DNA of 33,006 bases from NCBI GenBank assembly GCA_030596605.1, contig JAUVJI010000036.1:1-33006 (forward strand), in the 5' to 3' direction. The position numbers and the translations under genes are program-made. The notes under the pieces are model-generated. The model ran no database searches. It was not told where the DNA came from and was given only the letters and a program-made list of their open reading frames with translations. The DNA comes from Bacteroidales bacterium (GTDB lineage: Bacteria; Bacteroidota; Bacteroidia; Bacteroidales; JAADJA01). Below are positions 16,074 through 24,857 of this stretch, piece after piece; within the stretch, counting starts at the first letter, position 1; every line of letters starts with the position of its first letter.

Positions 16074-17186
16074 TTAACTCCAACTTTTTATTAGTTCACA
16101 GATTAAGTTTACTTCTTCTATTTCCAGTTCTGTATAAATTGGCAGGCAAATTACCTGTCGGGACTTAGTCAGTGCCACTTTCACATTCTCCTGAACGGAT
16201 GAAGCTAACTCATTATAAGGTGGAAACTCACTGATCAATGGATAGAAGTATCTTCTGCCATATATGTTTTTCTCCTGTAATTTCATATACAATGCATTAC
16301 GGCTTATCGAAAAGTTTTCATTTATAAAAACCGGGAAGTAGGCATAATTTTGCGCTACGCCATTCATGTTTTTCATCAGGTTAATTCCTTCTACATCACC
16401 GAGGAGTTTCCTGTATAGTTCTGAAATTTGTTTTCGCTTTTCAGTTTGTTCCTTAAACGACTTTAATTGTAACAAACCAAAAGCCGCCTGCAGTTCGTTC
16501 ATTTTAGCATTTATACCGGGGCCAACAACGATTGTCTCATCTTCAAAACCAAAATTCTTTAAATAATCGATTTGCTTTTTTGTCTCAGAATCATGACAAA
16601 CAATAGCCCCTCCTTCGATGGTGTTGAATGATTTGGTGGCGTGAAAACTTAATACAGAAAGATCCCCGAAATTTAAAATTGATTTGCCATCTTTTTCCAC
16701 TCCAAATGCATGTGCAGCATCATAGATCACTTTAAGGTCATGCTTATCAGCAATCGCCTGAATCTTTTCCACATCACACGGATTTCCGTACACATGTACC
16801 GGCATGATGGCGGTTGTTTGCGGGGTGATGGCTTGTTCAATTTTATCCGGATCCAAGTTACAGTAATTTGCCTCTATATCGGTAAATACCGGTTTGATGC
16901 CATTCCACCACAGGGCATGAGCAGTAGCTACAAAACTATAGGGAGTAGTAATTACTTCTCCTTTTATATCCAATGCCCGTAATGCGATCATTAGCGCAAG
17001 CGTACCGTTCGAGAACAAGGAAACATAGGGTACACCCAAAAAATTGGCTAAATCCTTTTCAAAGTGGGTATGAAAAGGCCCATTATTGGTAAGCCATTTG
17101 CTTTCCCAGATTTGTTCCAGTGATTTATTAAATTCTTCGAGGGAAGGCATATCCGATTGTGTAACAAATATTTTTTTCTTATCCAT
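16074..17186 (-). CDS. DegT/DnrJ/EryC1 aminotransferase, VioA-like (dTDP-4-keto-sugar 4-aminotransferase candidate)
   Basis: This 370-residue PLP enzyme has SNGTLAL (phosphate contact, ~59-65), VIYDAAHAFG with Asp156, and FHATKSFNTIEGG with the Schiff-base Lys185. The HATK.FNT.EGG signature is that of sugar 4-aminotransferases such as VioA, which make 4-amino-4,6-dideoxyglucose from dTDP-4-keto-6-deoxyglucose using glutamate. The assignment to VioA is from motif memory, not a search. It overlaps the upstream GT4 gene by 8 nt. The GNAT at 13132 could acetylate its product. RmlA/RmlB, which would make the substrate, are not in the window. Confidence 0.85.
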   Translation of the reverse strand: MDKKKIFVTQSDMPSLEEFNKSLEQIWESKWLTNNGPFHTHFEKDLANFLGVPYVSLFSNGTLALMIALRALDIKGEVITTPYSFVATAHALWWNGIKPVFTDIEANYCNLDPDKIEQAITPQTTAIMPVHVYGNPCDVEKIQAIADKHDLKVIYDAAHAFGVEKDGKSILNFGDLSVLSFHATKSFNTIEGGAIVCHDSETKKQIDYLKNFGFEDETIVVGPGINAKMNELQAAFGLLQLKSFKEQTEKRKQISELYRKLLGDVEGINLMKNMNGVAQNYAYFPVFINENFSISRNALYMKLQEKNIYGRRYFYPLISEFPPYNELASSVQENVKVALTKSRQVICLPIYTELEIEEVNLICELIKSWS

Positions 17187-18366
17187 AAAACCTGCTTATT
17201 TTGGCTTTAAAAGCTTCTGATCCGAATTTTTTAAGAACACTCTCCCTAATTTTAACCGGCTCAAATACAACTTCCTGATTATACACAGACAAGAGTGATT
17301 TGGCTAAGCCCTCTGCATCACCGATGGCGCATTTTATGCCATTCACTCCCGGCACATACATTTCGTCAAAACCTCCGCTGTTTGTCGAAACAACTGGTTT
17401 TCCACACATCATGGCTTCCCCGGTAACAACACCAAAGGTTTCTGCAATGCTTGTATTTAATAATATATCACAGTTTTTAAAATAAGCAGGAATCTCATCT
17501 CTTGATATATATGAATAAACCTTACAATGATCCCTATAAACTGAAGTTTCCACATAATCTTTAAGATATGTTTCACCCTCCTTACCCGTACCTATAATTT
17601 GAAAACAATAATTCTTACTTTTTATGAATTCTGAAAATAACATGATCGTTTTTACCAGGGTATTGTAGTCTTTATGATGCGCAAAACGACCTACGAAAAG
17701 AATTTTAAAAACATTCTTTTTATCGACTTTTTCTGCTGGAACATAGAGCTTTTCATCAATATAGTTTCCAACTACATGAATGTCCTCAACCAAATTTCTA
17801 TAACGTAATATCCTTTTCTGATACTCGCTTACAAGCAGAATATTATTAGCACTTTTAAGTGCGGTAATAAAATCATTTTGAATGTAATCGGGCTGATCGA
17901 ATAGCAAGTAATTGTGTTCAGTGATTATATAAGGGATACTCCATTTTTTATAAATCGAATGGGCCATTATGCCTCCGATGAAGGTGTCGTGTGCATGGAT
18001 CAGATCGGGTTTCCAGTTTGAAAGAATATAACTCTCAAAATAATCCAGGTAAGCTTTTATACTTAAGCTATAATTTGCGTTTTTATACTTATTTAATCCT
18101 TGTGTATAAGAAAAACTATAAACCCTTGGTGGGGCAAGAAAATAATCATCCTTTTTTTGTGTCCTTACTTTTTTAAGGAGAGTAAAACGGACTGTGTTTT
18201 TTATCTTTTTTACTCTGGATATGTCTGTGTTTAAATGCCCTGTAAAAATGCGTACATCAAACTCATCTTCAAACAAGGCAGCCTGCTCACGAAAAAATGT
18301 ACCTAAACCCGGATTTTCATTATTTGGGTACCAGGATGGGATGATGAGGATTTTTTTCTTTTTCAT
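17179..18366 (-). CDS. Glycosyltransferase family 4 (GT-B)
   Basis: This 395-residue intact GT4 opens with KKKKILIIPSWYPN, has DLIHAHDTFIGG at ~121-132, the donor-domain start KILFVGRFAHHKD (~221-233), GTGKEG (~259-264), and EX7E as Glu309/Glu317 in AETFGVVTGEAM. It adds one residue to the repeat unit by a retaining mechanism. Its N-terminal ~40 residues are the closest match in the window to the GT4 stump at 26687-26815 (shared WYPN, TFF..QA.LFE and the following D.R), so it is the best guide to what that broken gene encoded. It overlaps the VioA-like gene by 8 nt. Confidence 0.92.
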   Translation of the reverse strand: MKKKKILIIPSWYPNNENPGLGTFFREQAALFEDEFDVRIFTGHLNTDISRVKKIKNTVRFTLLKKVRTQKKDDYFLAPPRVYSFSYTQGLNKYKNANYSLSIKAYLDYFESYILSNWKPDLIHAHDTFIGGIMAHSIYKKWSIPYIITEHNYLLFDQPDYIQNDFITALKSANNILLVSEYQKRILRYRNLVEDIHVVGNYIDEKLYVPAEKVDKKNVFKILFVGRFAHHKDYNTLVKTIMLFSEFIKSKNYCFQIIGTGKEGETYLKDYVETSVYRDHCKVYSYISRDEIPAYFKNCDILLNTSIAETFGVVTGEAMMCGKPVVSTNSGGFDEMYVPGVNGIKCAIGDAEGLAKSLLSVYNQEVVFEPVKIRESVLKKFGSEAFKAKISRFYG

Positions 18367-18373
18367 TGAAAAG

Positions 18374-19282
18374 TTACAAAAAAGCTTTTTTTTGTTTTAA
18401 AGATATTTTTCTGGAACCGCTCACTTCTTTCAAAGAAAGAAGTAATTTAAACTGAACAGCAGTGTTAATATATAATAATTTCATATTTAAATTCAATAAT
18501 GCTTTCACGGCTTCCCCAAATAATTGAACCGAAACTCGTCGAAACACTTTCCATAATTTTCTTTCATATCTGGTTTTTAAAACAACTAAATATTCGACAT
18601 ATCTCCTGTAAACAATTTCTTTAATAGAAAACTCTTCTGATCTTACAATTTCACCTTGATGATGAGCAAAATGATTTAAACTTATCCCAAATTTAATATT
18701 GTTTAACTTACATCTCTTAATATAATCCTCATCTTCGCCACGGTAGAAAAATAACGGATCAAATCCTCCGACAATTTCAATACATTTTCTAGTCATCAAC
18801 CAAAAAGCAGCATGAACAGCTTCAATTTCATATATCGGTTTTTTTATGTTGCCTATTATCAGATCAGAAATAATTTCCCTATTCAAACTCACAATGAAGT
18901 TTTTGTCCACTTCCATTTCACCTGATAAGTGTACCGGGCTTAATACATCGAACTCAGGATTTTTTAATTGCAAATTAACCAGGCCATTTATTGTATTTGG
19001 CTTTATTTGTGCATCCTGGTTCATTAATACAATATATTCAGCATCGTTTTCTAATGCTTTTTTTATGCCAATATTATTGGCCTGCCCAAACCCAATGTTT
19101 GTATCGCTGATGATTAATTCAACTTCTGGATAATCGCTTTTGATCTTTTCAATAGTTCCATCGTTAGATGCATTATCAATAGCGATTGTGTGTACCGGTA
19201 TTACGCTTCCTCTTAAGCTACCAAAACATTTATCTATCCAGTTAATACCATTATATGTCACAACAATTATGTAAATTACCAT
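18374..19282 (-). CDS. Glycosyltransferase family 2 (rhamnosyltransferase-like)
   Basis: This 302-residue GT2 has IYIIVVTYNG, AIDNASNDGT, the family segment NIGFGQANNIGI, the metal-site region LMNQDAQI, and FFYRGEDEDYIKRCK near residue 200. The NIGFG.ANN and EDEDY patterns are those of WbbL-like rhamnosyl- and related deoxyhexose transferases, so a 6-deoxyhexose donor is plausible given the nearby deoxysugar genes. The gene lies 7 nt before the GT4 and 24 nt after a GT2, continuing the operon. Sugar identity is inferred. Confidence 0.88.
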   Translation of the reverse strand: MVIYIIVVTYNGINWIDKCFGSLRGSVIPVHTIAIDNASNDGTIEKIKSDYPEVELIISDTNIGFGQANNIGIKKALENDAEYIVLMNQDAQIKPNTINGLVNLQLKNPEFDVLSPVHLSGEMEVDKNFIVSLNREIISDLIIGNIKKPIYEIEAVHAAFWLMTRKCIEIVGGFDPLFFYRGEDEDYIKRCKLNNIKFGISLNHFAHHQGEIVRSEEFSIKEIVYRRYVEYLVVLKTRYERKLWKVFRRVSVQLFGEAVKALLNLNMKLLYINTAVQFKLLLSLKEVSGSRKISLKQKKAFL

Positions 19283-19306
19283 GAAACTAAATTAAAATTC
19301 CATTAA

Positions 19307-20251
19307 TTATTTGAACATATTTACCATTTTATTCATATAATGATAAATGAAATATTTTAAATCCAATCTTAAAAAAACATTTAATAAAAATGGACTATCA
19401 TATTTTTGATAATACAATTTAGAAAAACTTCTGAGATTGGAATCTCGCTTCCGATAACTACTTAATAAAGCATTCAAAAGAATTGGCTGGACAATGATTT
19501 TTGCCTGATCTACATGTTTTATTAAGATTTTGAAATAATTTTCATGAAATAAGATCTTTTTATGTAAATTATTATTATGTAATCTGTATTCAGCCAGAGG
19601 TTTATTAATGAAACTAATCTTAAACTCCTTGGCCATTCTCAACCATAAATCATAATCTTCAAAATCAAGGTCTTCGTCATAAACACCAATTCTATCAAAT
19701 ACTTCTTTTTTAATAAGAATGCTCATTGCTGGGATGAAATTACCCCTAATTAAATCATTAAATATATAACCTGAAGGGTACTTTTCAAATTTTCTATATC
19801 TTTCGATGAACATATTTTCTTTTCTTTTTCCTTCCTCATCAATAATATAAGCATTCGTATATACCATAGCTACTTGTTCATCCGATTTTTCGAGTAATTC
19901 AACCTGTTTGTAAATTTTCTCTGGTAACATTACATCATCACAAGATATTCCTTGAAAATATTTTCCAGTAGAATACCGTAAAGCCACATTTAGTGTTTTG
20001 CAAATACCCGCATTTTCTTTATGGGCAATAAATTGGCAATTGACATTATTCTTTTCAATCCACGCTTCAATTTTTTGTACGGATCTATCCTGCGAGCAAT
20101 CATCCATGATAATTAACTGGATGTTGGAATAGGTTTGGTCTTTAATACTTTCGAGTGTTTCTTCCAGAAACCGTTCATGTTTATAACTAACAGCCACAAT
20201 TGACACTAATGGTAATCCTTTTGAATCTAATCCCCTAAAATCAGTACTCAT
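19307..20251 (-). CDS. Glycosyltransferase family 2, tandem duplicate copy
   Basis: This 314-residue GT2 has [30 protein letters not shown], and ISCDDVMLPEKI as the DXD-like site. Residues ~3-85 match the upstream neighbour (20533-21522) at roughly 85% identity, while the rest is much more divergent, e.g. a different acceptor part from ~130 on. The ATG at 20251 lies in sequence homologous to the end of the aminotransferase gene preceding the other copy. Compared with copy one, an ATA has become ATG, giving a start one codon before the shared TDFRGLD. The gene seems intact and probably adds a different sugar from its sister. Confidence 0.9.
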   Translation of the reverse strand: MSTDFRGLDSKGLPLVSIVAVSYKHERFLEETLESIKDQTYSNIQLIIMDDCSQDRSVQKIEAWIEKNNVNCQFIAHKENAGICKTLNVALRYSTGKYFQGISCDDVMLPEKIYKQVELLEKSDEQVAMVYTNAYIIDEEGKRKENMFIERYRKFEKYPSGYIFNDLIRGNFIPAMSILIKKEVFDRIGVYDEDLDFEDYDLWLRMAKEFKISFINKPLAEYRLHNNNLHKKILFHENYFKILIKHVDQAKIIVQPILLNALLSSYRKRDSNLRSFSKLYYQKYDSPFLLNVFLRLDLKYFIYHYMNKMVNMFK

Positions 20252-20532
20252 TGATGGTTTTTATTATTTACATGTTTAATTTCAAGACAATGCATGTCTT
20301 AATTTCGATAAAACACTGTTCGTTAAGATATGTTCTCTATATTTATTTATAAACCTCTGTAGATTTAATTTATCCGCACAAAGCTAAGTATTTAATATCT
20401 GGTTTTCATCCCCGCTTAATATATCTCTACGGCAACTATTTAGTAGGGGATGATTTCTGAATTTGTACAAAGTAGTATCTTCTAAAGCTTTTAATGATAC
20501 GATTAGTTTTAATTAATAATCGTGACAATCTT
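20252..20532. other. 281-bp AT-rich gap between duplicated GT2 genes
   Basis: No gene is seen. The first ~10 nt (minus strand CATCAAT before the ATG) are left over from the 3' end of the upstream aminotransferase gene carried along in the duplication. A small hairpin AAGACA-ATGCA-TGTCTT lies at 20284-20300. On the minus strand TAGCTTTG at 20379-20386 fits the Bacteroidota -7 consensus TAnnTTTG, but I see no well-placed -33 TTG, so a promoter is only possible. The gap is unusual in an otherwise overlapping gene run. Confidence 0.45.
20379..20386 (-). promoter_or_regulatory. Possible Bacteroidota -7 box (TAGCTTTG)
   Basis: Read on the minus strand this is TAGCTTTG, which fits the TAnnTTTG element of the Bacteroidota primary sigma factor. 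It lies about 128 nt upstream of the GT2 start at 20251, in one of the few gaps of the run. No convincing TTG element is found at the usual distance, and an 8-nt degenerate motif is expected by chance in AT-rich DNA, so the support is weak. Confidence 0.2.
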
Positions 20533-21522
20533 TTATAATTGTTCAGGATCAAAAACACCTAATGCCTTACTAATTTTAACTCCCTTATGATATGAAAAAC
20601 TTAAAGATGCTAACAAATAATGAAAACACACAAACATCGAAAACTTGTTTTTTATTATTCTTTTAAACCAATACTGACGATTTCTTAGCACATATAATCC
20701 TTTTATAAATCTTTTATAACCTTGATCGATTATATCTTTTGATATTGAATTATTATCAAATTGCTTTTCAAGAAGTTTATATGCTGTAAAATAGAACCAA
20801 CTTGATTTATGGCCTACCCTTGACAAAGATGTCTGTAATTCTCTATATTTAAATGCATTTATATTAAAGTATTTAATTTTGTATTTTCTTAGTATTCTAA
20901 GCCATAGATCCGTATCTTCAGCCATAAGTTCCTCATCATACAAGCCAATTTTTTCAAATATAATTTTTCTTATCAGAACTGAACCAGTAGATATATTTCC
21001 AAAAAAATGTTCACCAAAAAAATCCTCAAATTCTACATATTTTTTCTTAAATCTGCTCTGTCCCTTTCTGGGAAAAGGAGTAATGGTATTTCCATATTCA
21101 TCAATACACATCCCATTTGAAAATAACATCATAACATCTTCATCAGATTGCTCAAATTCAGCAACCTGATTTTTTATTTTGTCTTTCAATAAAATATCAT
21201 CACAAGCAATGCCCTGGTAATACTCACCATTACAATATTCAAGGGCTTCGTTCAGGGTTTTGCAAATGCCCACATTTTCTTTATGAGCAATGAATTTACA
21301 GTTTACTTTATTCTTTTCAATCCATTCTTCAATTTTCTCCACCGAACGATCTTGCGAACAGTCGTCCATGATGATCAACTGGATGTTGGTGTAGGTCTGG
21401 GCTTTGATGCTGTCGAGGGTTTCTTCCAAAAACTTTTCGTGATTATAGCTGACAGCCACGATAGAAACCAACGGTAACCCCTTTGGATCCAGTCCTCTGA
21501 AATCAGTATTTATTGATGACAT
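20533..21522 (-). CDS. Glycosyltransferase family 2, parental copy of the duplicate
   Basis: This 329-residue GT2 has [30 protein letters not shown] and [12 protein letters not shown] for nucleotide and metal binding. The unusual N-terminal run TDFRGLD.KGLPL before the GT core is shared only with the neighbour at 19307-20251. The ATG at 21522 lies 20 nt inside the end of the DegT aminotransferase gene, so its first codons overlap coding DNA; this copy keeps the native junction and is likely the original. The C-terminal ~200 residues differ from the sister gene, pointing to distinct acceptors. Confidence 0.9.
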   Translation of the reverse strand: MSSINTDFRGLDPKGLPLVSIVAVSYNHEKFLEETLDSIKAQTYTNIQLIIMDDCSQDRSVEKIEEWIEKNKVNCKFIAHKENVGICKTLNEALEYCNGEYYQGIACDDILLKDKIKNQVAEFEQSDEDVMMLFSNGMCIDEYGNTITPFPRKGQSRFKKKYVEFEDFFGEHFFGNISTGSVLIRKIIFEKIGLYDEELMAEDTDLWLRILRKYKIKYFNINAFKYRELQTSLSRVGHKSSWFYFTAYKLLEKQFDNNSISKDIIDQGYKRFIKGLYVLRNRQYWFKRIIKNKFSMFVCFHYLLASLSFSYHKGVKISKALGVFDPEQL

Positions 21523-22603
21523 TGGAAATGTATTTTATTTCTTCGTTTGTTAAAACTGGATTTACCGGTAAGCTTAACACTTCCCGGTGTATTTGTTCCG
21601 TTATAGGATAAGACCGGTCGTTCCATTCGCTGTAGCCCTTTTGCTTATGGGGCGGTACCGGGTAATGTATCATGGTTTCAATTCCTTTTTCACTTAAAAA
21701 TTGCTGTAGCCCATCTCTCTTTTTTGTCCTGACTACAAATTGGTGAAAAACGTGGTCCTGTTCTTCTGAGAAGAAAGGAAGATCAAGCTTTTCATTTTTG
21801 ATTTCACTTAAATATCGTTCAGCAATTACTTTTCGCTTTTTATTTTCTATATCTAGGTATTTAAGTTTAACACTGAGTATGATTGCCTGCATTTCATCCA
21901 GCCTGCTGTTAAAACCTTTGTATTGATAATCATATTTTTTTTCAGAGCCATAATTGCGCAATGCCCTGATTACCCTCGCCAATTCATCATTATTGGTAGT
22001 TATGGCGCCTCCATCCCCAAGTGCACCCAGGTTTTTGCCCGGGTAAAACGAAAATGCTGCTGCATGCCCCAAATTTCCAGCCTTTACGCCTTTTTGATCT
22101 TCAGCACCGTGTGCCTGTGCAGCATCTTCAATTACTAACAAATTATGCTCTTTGGCAATCTTATTTATACTAGCCATGTCTGCTAACTGTCCATACAAAT
22201 GAACAGGTAAAATTGCCTTAGTTTTTTGGGAAATATGCTTTTCAATTAAATCAACATCAAGGTTAAATGACTTTTCATTTGGTTCAACAAGTATAGGTAC
22301 AAGCTTATTGGCGGTGATGCTCAAAATAGTGGCAATATATGTATTTACAGGTACAATTATCTCGTCACCGGGTTTCAGTTTGTTTAATTCTTGATATGCC
22401 CTGAAAATGAGTATTAAAGCGTCCAGTCCGCTGGCAACGCCAATACAGTGTTTCGTGCCACAATAATCTGAAAATGCTTTTTCAAATTGATTCACCTGCT
22501 TTCCAAGGATATACCAACCCGAACGGATGACAGAATTGACTGCTTCTGTTAATTCAGCCTCATATTGCCGGTTGATTTTCTGAAGATCGAGGAACTTAAT
22601 CAT
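21503..22603 (-). CDS. DegT/DnrJ/EryC1 aminotransferase, FdtB/QdtB-like (3-aminotransferase)
   Basis: This 366-residue PLP enzyme has GVASGLDAL (~55-63), [11 protein letters not shown] with Asp160, and [16 protein letters not shown] with Lys190 as Schiff-base residue. The [14 protein letters not shown] signature fits sugar 3-aminotransferases such as FdtB/QdtB, which aminate the dTDP-3-keto-6-deoxyhexose made by an FdtA/QdtA isomerase. The genes for such cupins and for an LbH acetyltransferase sit immediately upstream and overlap, so the pathway assignment is well backed by context. The product would be dTDP-Fuc3N or dTDP-Qui3N; which one depends on the isomerase. It overlaps its neighbours by 8 and 20 nt. 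Confidence 0.9.
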   Translation of the reverse strand: MIKFLDLQKINRQYEAELTEAVNSVIRSGWYILGKQVNQFEKAFSDYCGTKHCIGVASGLDALILIFRAYQELNKLKPGDEIIVPVNTYIATILSITANKLVPILVEPNEKSFNLDVDLIEKHISQKTKAILPVHLYGQLADMASINKIAKEHNLLVIEDAAQAHGAEDQKGVKAGNLGHAAAFSFYPGKNLGALGDGGAITTNNDELARVIRALRNYGSEKKYDYQYKGFNSRLDEMQAIILSVKLKYLDIENKKRKVIAERYLSEIKNEKLDLPFFSEEQDHVFHQFVVRTKKRDGLQQFLSEKGIETMIHYPVPPHKQKGYSEWNDRSYPITEQIHREVLSLPVNPVLTNEEIKYISNVINKY

Positions 22604-23123
22604 TCAAATCGTGTTTCTTTCCGTTAGTATCTTTATAATTAAAATCAAGTACCAATCCACCTTTTGTAACATATCCTTTGTGTACAGCAGGGTTACCATA
22701 CCAGACTTCATAAGGAGGTATATCTTTTGTAACTAAACTACTTGCACCTATCATTGCATTTTCGCCAATAGTAATATTGGGTAGAATGGTAGCATTAGCT
22801 CCAATGGATACATTCTTCTTAATTGTTGTATGTAGAAATTTCTCAGGATACTGCTTTGACCTAGGATATAAATCGTTGGTAAACGTAACATTGGGCCCTA
22901 TAAAAACATCGTCTTCAATCCTGATACCATCCCACAATTGCACACCCGGTTTGATGGTTACCCTGTTCCCAACTAGTACATCATTTTCAATAAACACATT
23001 GAAGTTGATGTTGCAATCTTCACCAATTACAGCATTTTCCAGAATTACACAGTATTGCCAGATCTTTGTGTTCTTTCCAATATTCTTAGTTTGAACTTCC
23101 GAGCATGGGTGAATTTCAGGCAT
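22596..23123 (-). CDS. LbH (hexapeptide) sugar N-acetyltransferase, FdtC/QdtC-like
   Basis: This 175-residue protein is a left-handed beta-helix made of hexapeptide repeats, e.g. [44 protein letters not shown], ending in [13 protein letters not shown]. The order matches FdtC/QdtC-type 3-N-acetyltransferases and related WbpD-type enzymes. Placed between the FdtA-like cupins and the FdtB-like aminotransferase with 8-nt overlaps, it most likely uses acetyl-CoA to make dTDP-Fuc3NAc or dTDP-Qui3NAc. Length and repeats are normal and the gene looks intact. Exact sugar is inferred. Confidence 0.88.
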   Translation of the reverse strand: MPEIHPCSEVQTKNIGKNTKIWQYCVILENAVIGEDCNINFNVFIENDVLVGNRVTIKPGVQLWDGIRIEDDVFIGPNVTFTNDLYPRSKQYPEKFLHTTIKKNVSIGANATILPNITIGENAMIGASSLVTKDIPPYEVWYGNPAVHKGYVTKGGLVLDFNYKDTNGKKHDLND

Positions 23124-23535
23124 TATTCTTTAATTTTTTGAATTGTTTGAAATCTCGTATATAATCGCTTTCATCATAATGATGAGATGCGAGGACAAGG
23201 CAAATGCTTCCGGAAGAAAAATTGTGTAGTTCACGCCAAATTCCCGGAACTATAAGTAAACCATAGTAGGGTCTGTTTAGGCTGATTATTTTTTGTGATT
23301 GCCCATCATCAAGATGTACATCGAAACTGCCACTGGCTGCTACAATGAGTTGTTGAAGTTCTATATGGGCATGCCCACCACGTTCGGCACCACCCGGAAT
23401 GTCGTACAAATAATACACCCTGTTTATTTCAAATGGTATATCAATTGTGCCGCTGACAGGTGTGATATTTCCTGCCCTATTTGATATTTTCGGGAGATTA
23501 ATAAGTTGACAATCTGTAATTTTCGAATCTTTCAT
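23116..23535 (-). CDS. FdtA/QdtA-type dTDP-4-keto-6-deoxyglucose 3,4-ketoisomerase (cupin)
   Basis: This 139-residue small cupin has the family pattern RVYYLYDIPGG (~39-49), ERGGHAHIELQQLIVAASGS with the paired His55 and His57, LNRPYYGLLIVPGIWRELHNFS, and VLASHHYDESDYIRDF at the end. The HAH motif is the active-site signature of FdtA and QdtA, which isomerise dTDP-4-keto-6-deoxyglucose to the 3-keto sugar. FdtA and QdtA differ in the C4 stereochemistry they give, and I cannot tell which this is. It follows a second cupin gene with the TAATG overlap and overlaps the FdtC-like gene by 8 nt. This copy keeps both histidines and is the likely active isomerase. Confidence 0.88.
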   Translation of the reverse strand: MKDSKITDCQLINLPKISNRAGNITPVSGTIDIPFEINRVYYLYDIPGGAERGGHAHIELQQLIVAASGSFDVHLDDGQSQKIISLNRPYYGLLIVPGIWRELHNFSSGSICLVLASHHYDESDYIRDFKQFKKLKNNA

Positions 23536-23933
23536 TAAATCAGTTTTTTAAATTCTTCATAATTCCAGATATAATCATTTTCATTGTAATGTTCCGAACT
23601 AAGCACAAGGGCTAAGGCATTGGTAGAAAAATTATCCAAAGAACGCCAGATCAAATGGGGGACATATAATCCATAGTAAGAACGGTTCAGGGAAAATTTT
23701 TGTTCCCTTTTTCCATCATGTAAGGTTATATCAAAACTCCCAGAAAGGGCAATAACGAATTCTTTGTTTTTTTTATAGGCGTGGCTTCCCCTGAATTCAC
23801 CACCCGGGACATCATAAATCCAATGTGTTCTTTTTACTTTAAAAGGTACGAGTCCTTCGGATTCGATGAAGGTTAAATTGCCTCTTTCCTCCAAAAATTG
23901 TGGTAAATCGATTATGGTGCAGTGTTCAATCAT
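23535..23933 (-). CDS. FdtA/QdtA-family cupin paralog with altered HAH motif (HAY)
   Basis: This 132-residue paralog of the next gene shares the WIYDVPGG strand, RG.HA, LNRSYYGLYVPHLIWRSLDNFS and LSSEHYNENDYIWNY. At the position of the second histidine it has Tyr53 (RGSHAYKK), and the segment after IWR is SLDN in place of ELHN. Since the paired His residues are the known active-site signature, this protein may have changed chemistry, bind the partner cupin, or be inactive. It is intact, keeps the hydrophobic core, and is coupled to its paralog by TAATG, so it is under selection for some role. It overlaps the sulfotransferase by 8 nt. Confidence 0.85.
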   Translation of the reverse strand: MIEHCTIIDLPQFLEERGNLTFIESEGLVPFKVKRTHWIYDVPGGEFRGSHAYKKNKEFVIALSGSFDITLHDGKREQKFSLNRSYYGLYVPHLIWRSLDNFSTNALALVLSSEHYNENDYIWNYEEFKKLI

Positions 23934-24843
23934 ACTTTTTTAACCAGGTAGATAAATCTTTATCAATTACTTCATTCAGTTTTAATACTTCATTTTTAAA
24001 TTCTTTCTTCAACTTTTTAAGCACAGAACGTGGCATTTTTTCCTCTCTATAAATTAAAGACCTGAATTTTTTCTTTACTATTTTAGGAACTAATTTGTTG
24101 ATCCTAATTGCCTTTACCGGCTTCATTAATTGAGTTTGTATATAAATTTTTTTAGAGGGATTGAATTTATCATTAATCGTCTCAGGGACAAAACGATCAA
24201 TTCCAAGAAAATCACAAATTTCATTTAAGACTAATTGTGTGTTGCTTTTTAAATCATCATAGAGAAGAATCTTCACATTATTAAAATTATCGAGATAATG
24301 TTTTACCTGTTCAAAATAGCGGGTATTGTGTATGTAAAATAAATCCGGTAATAAAGTAAAGTCTTTTTTTCTGTTATCTTCCTTTTTAACACTTTTTTTA
24401 AGGGAAAGATTTTCTGGATCCAAACCATAATTTTTTACAAATTTATAGTGCGACCAAATTTTATCTATGGGTTCGCGGAGGATGATAACAATTTTTAATT
24501 CTCGGGTCTTATTTTTGTAAAAATATTTAATATTCTCAACCGTGTCTATGTAATAAATTAAATAGGAGGGCGAAACTTCTCCTAGCAATTCTTTGTAATT
24601 TTTACATTTAAAAAAAGAAGTGTATTCATCTATATTCTTGGGCATTATAGGTTTATATCTTAATATAGCTCTTTCATGCTCATGTCTGTATGTATGCCAA
24701 AAATTTAATTCCTTTTCAAATGGCATGCAAATATTTTCATGTTCAGCAAGATAGAAGTGTAAGGATGAGGTACCACTTTTCGCTGCTCCAACGATCAGAA
24801 AATCGGGCAGGTTATAAGACTTGTTATCAATGACGCATTCCAC
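23926..24843 (-). CDS. Sulfotransferase (PAPS-dependent, glycan type)
   Basis: This 305-residue protein has the 5'-phosphosulfate loop FLIVGAAKSGTSSLHFYL (Gly19, Lys22-Thr25) and the 3'-phosphate-binding strand IVIILREPIDKIWSHYKF, as in heparan-sulfate-type sulfotransferases. It would transfer sulfate from PAPS to a sugar hydroxyl or amine. It is one of three sulfotransferase-fold genes in the window, which differ strongly from each other. The start is GTG at 24843; no ATG occurs near the N-terminus. It lies 14 nt after the Wzt gene and overlaps the first cupin gene, tying sulfation to this export unit. PAPS-forming genes are not present here. Confidence 0.87.
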   Translation of the reverse strand: MECVIDNKSYNLPDFLIVGAAKSGTSSLHFYLAEHENICMPFEKELNFWHTYRHEHERAILRYKPIMPKNIDEYTSFFKCKNYKELLGEVSPSYLIYYIDTVENIKYFYKNKTRELKIVIILREPIDKIWSHYKFVKNYGLDPENLSLKKSVKKEDNRKKDFTLLPDLFYIHNTRYFEQVKHYLDNFNNVKILLYDDLKSNTQLVLNEICDFLGIDRFVPETINDKFNPSKKIYIQTQLMKPVKAIRINKLVPKIVKKKFRSLIYREEKMPRSVLKKLKKEFKNEVLKLNEVIDKDLSTWLKKYD

Positions 24844-24857
24844 TTTAATAAATATTT

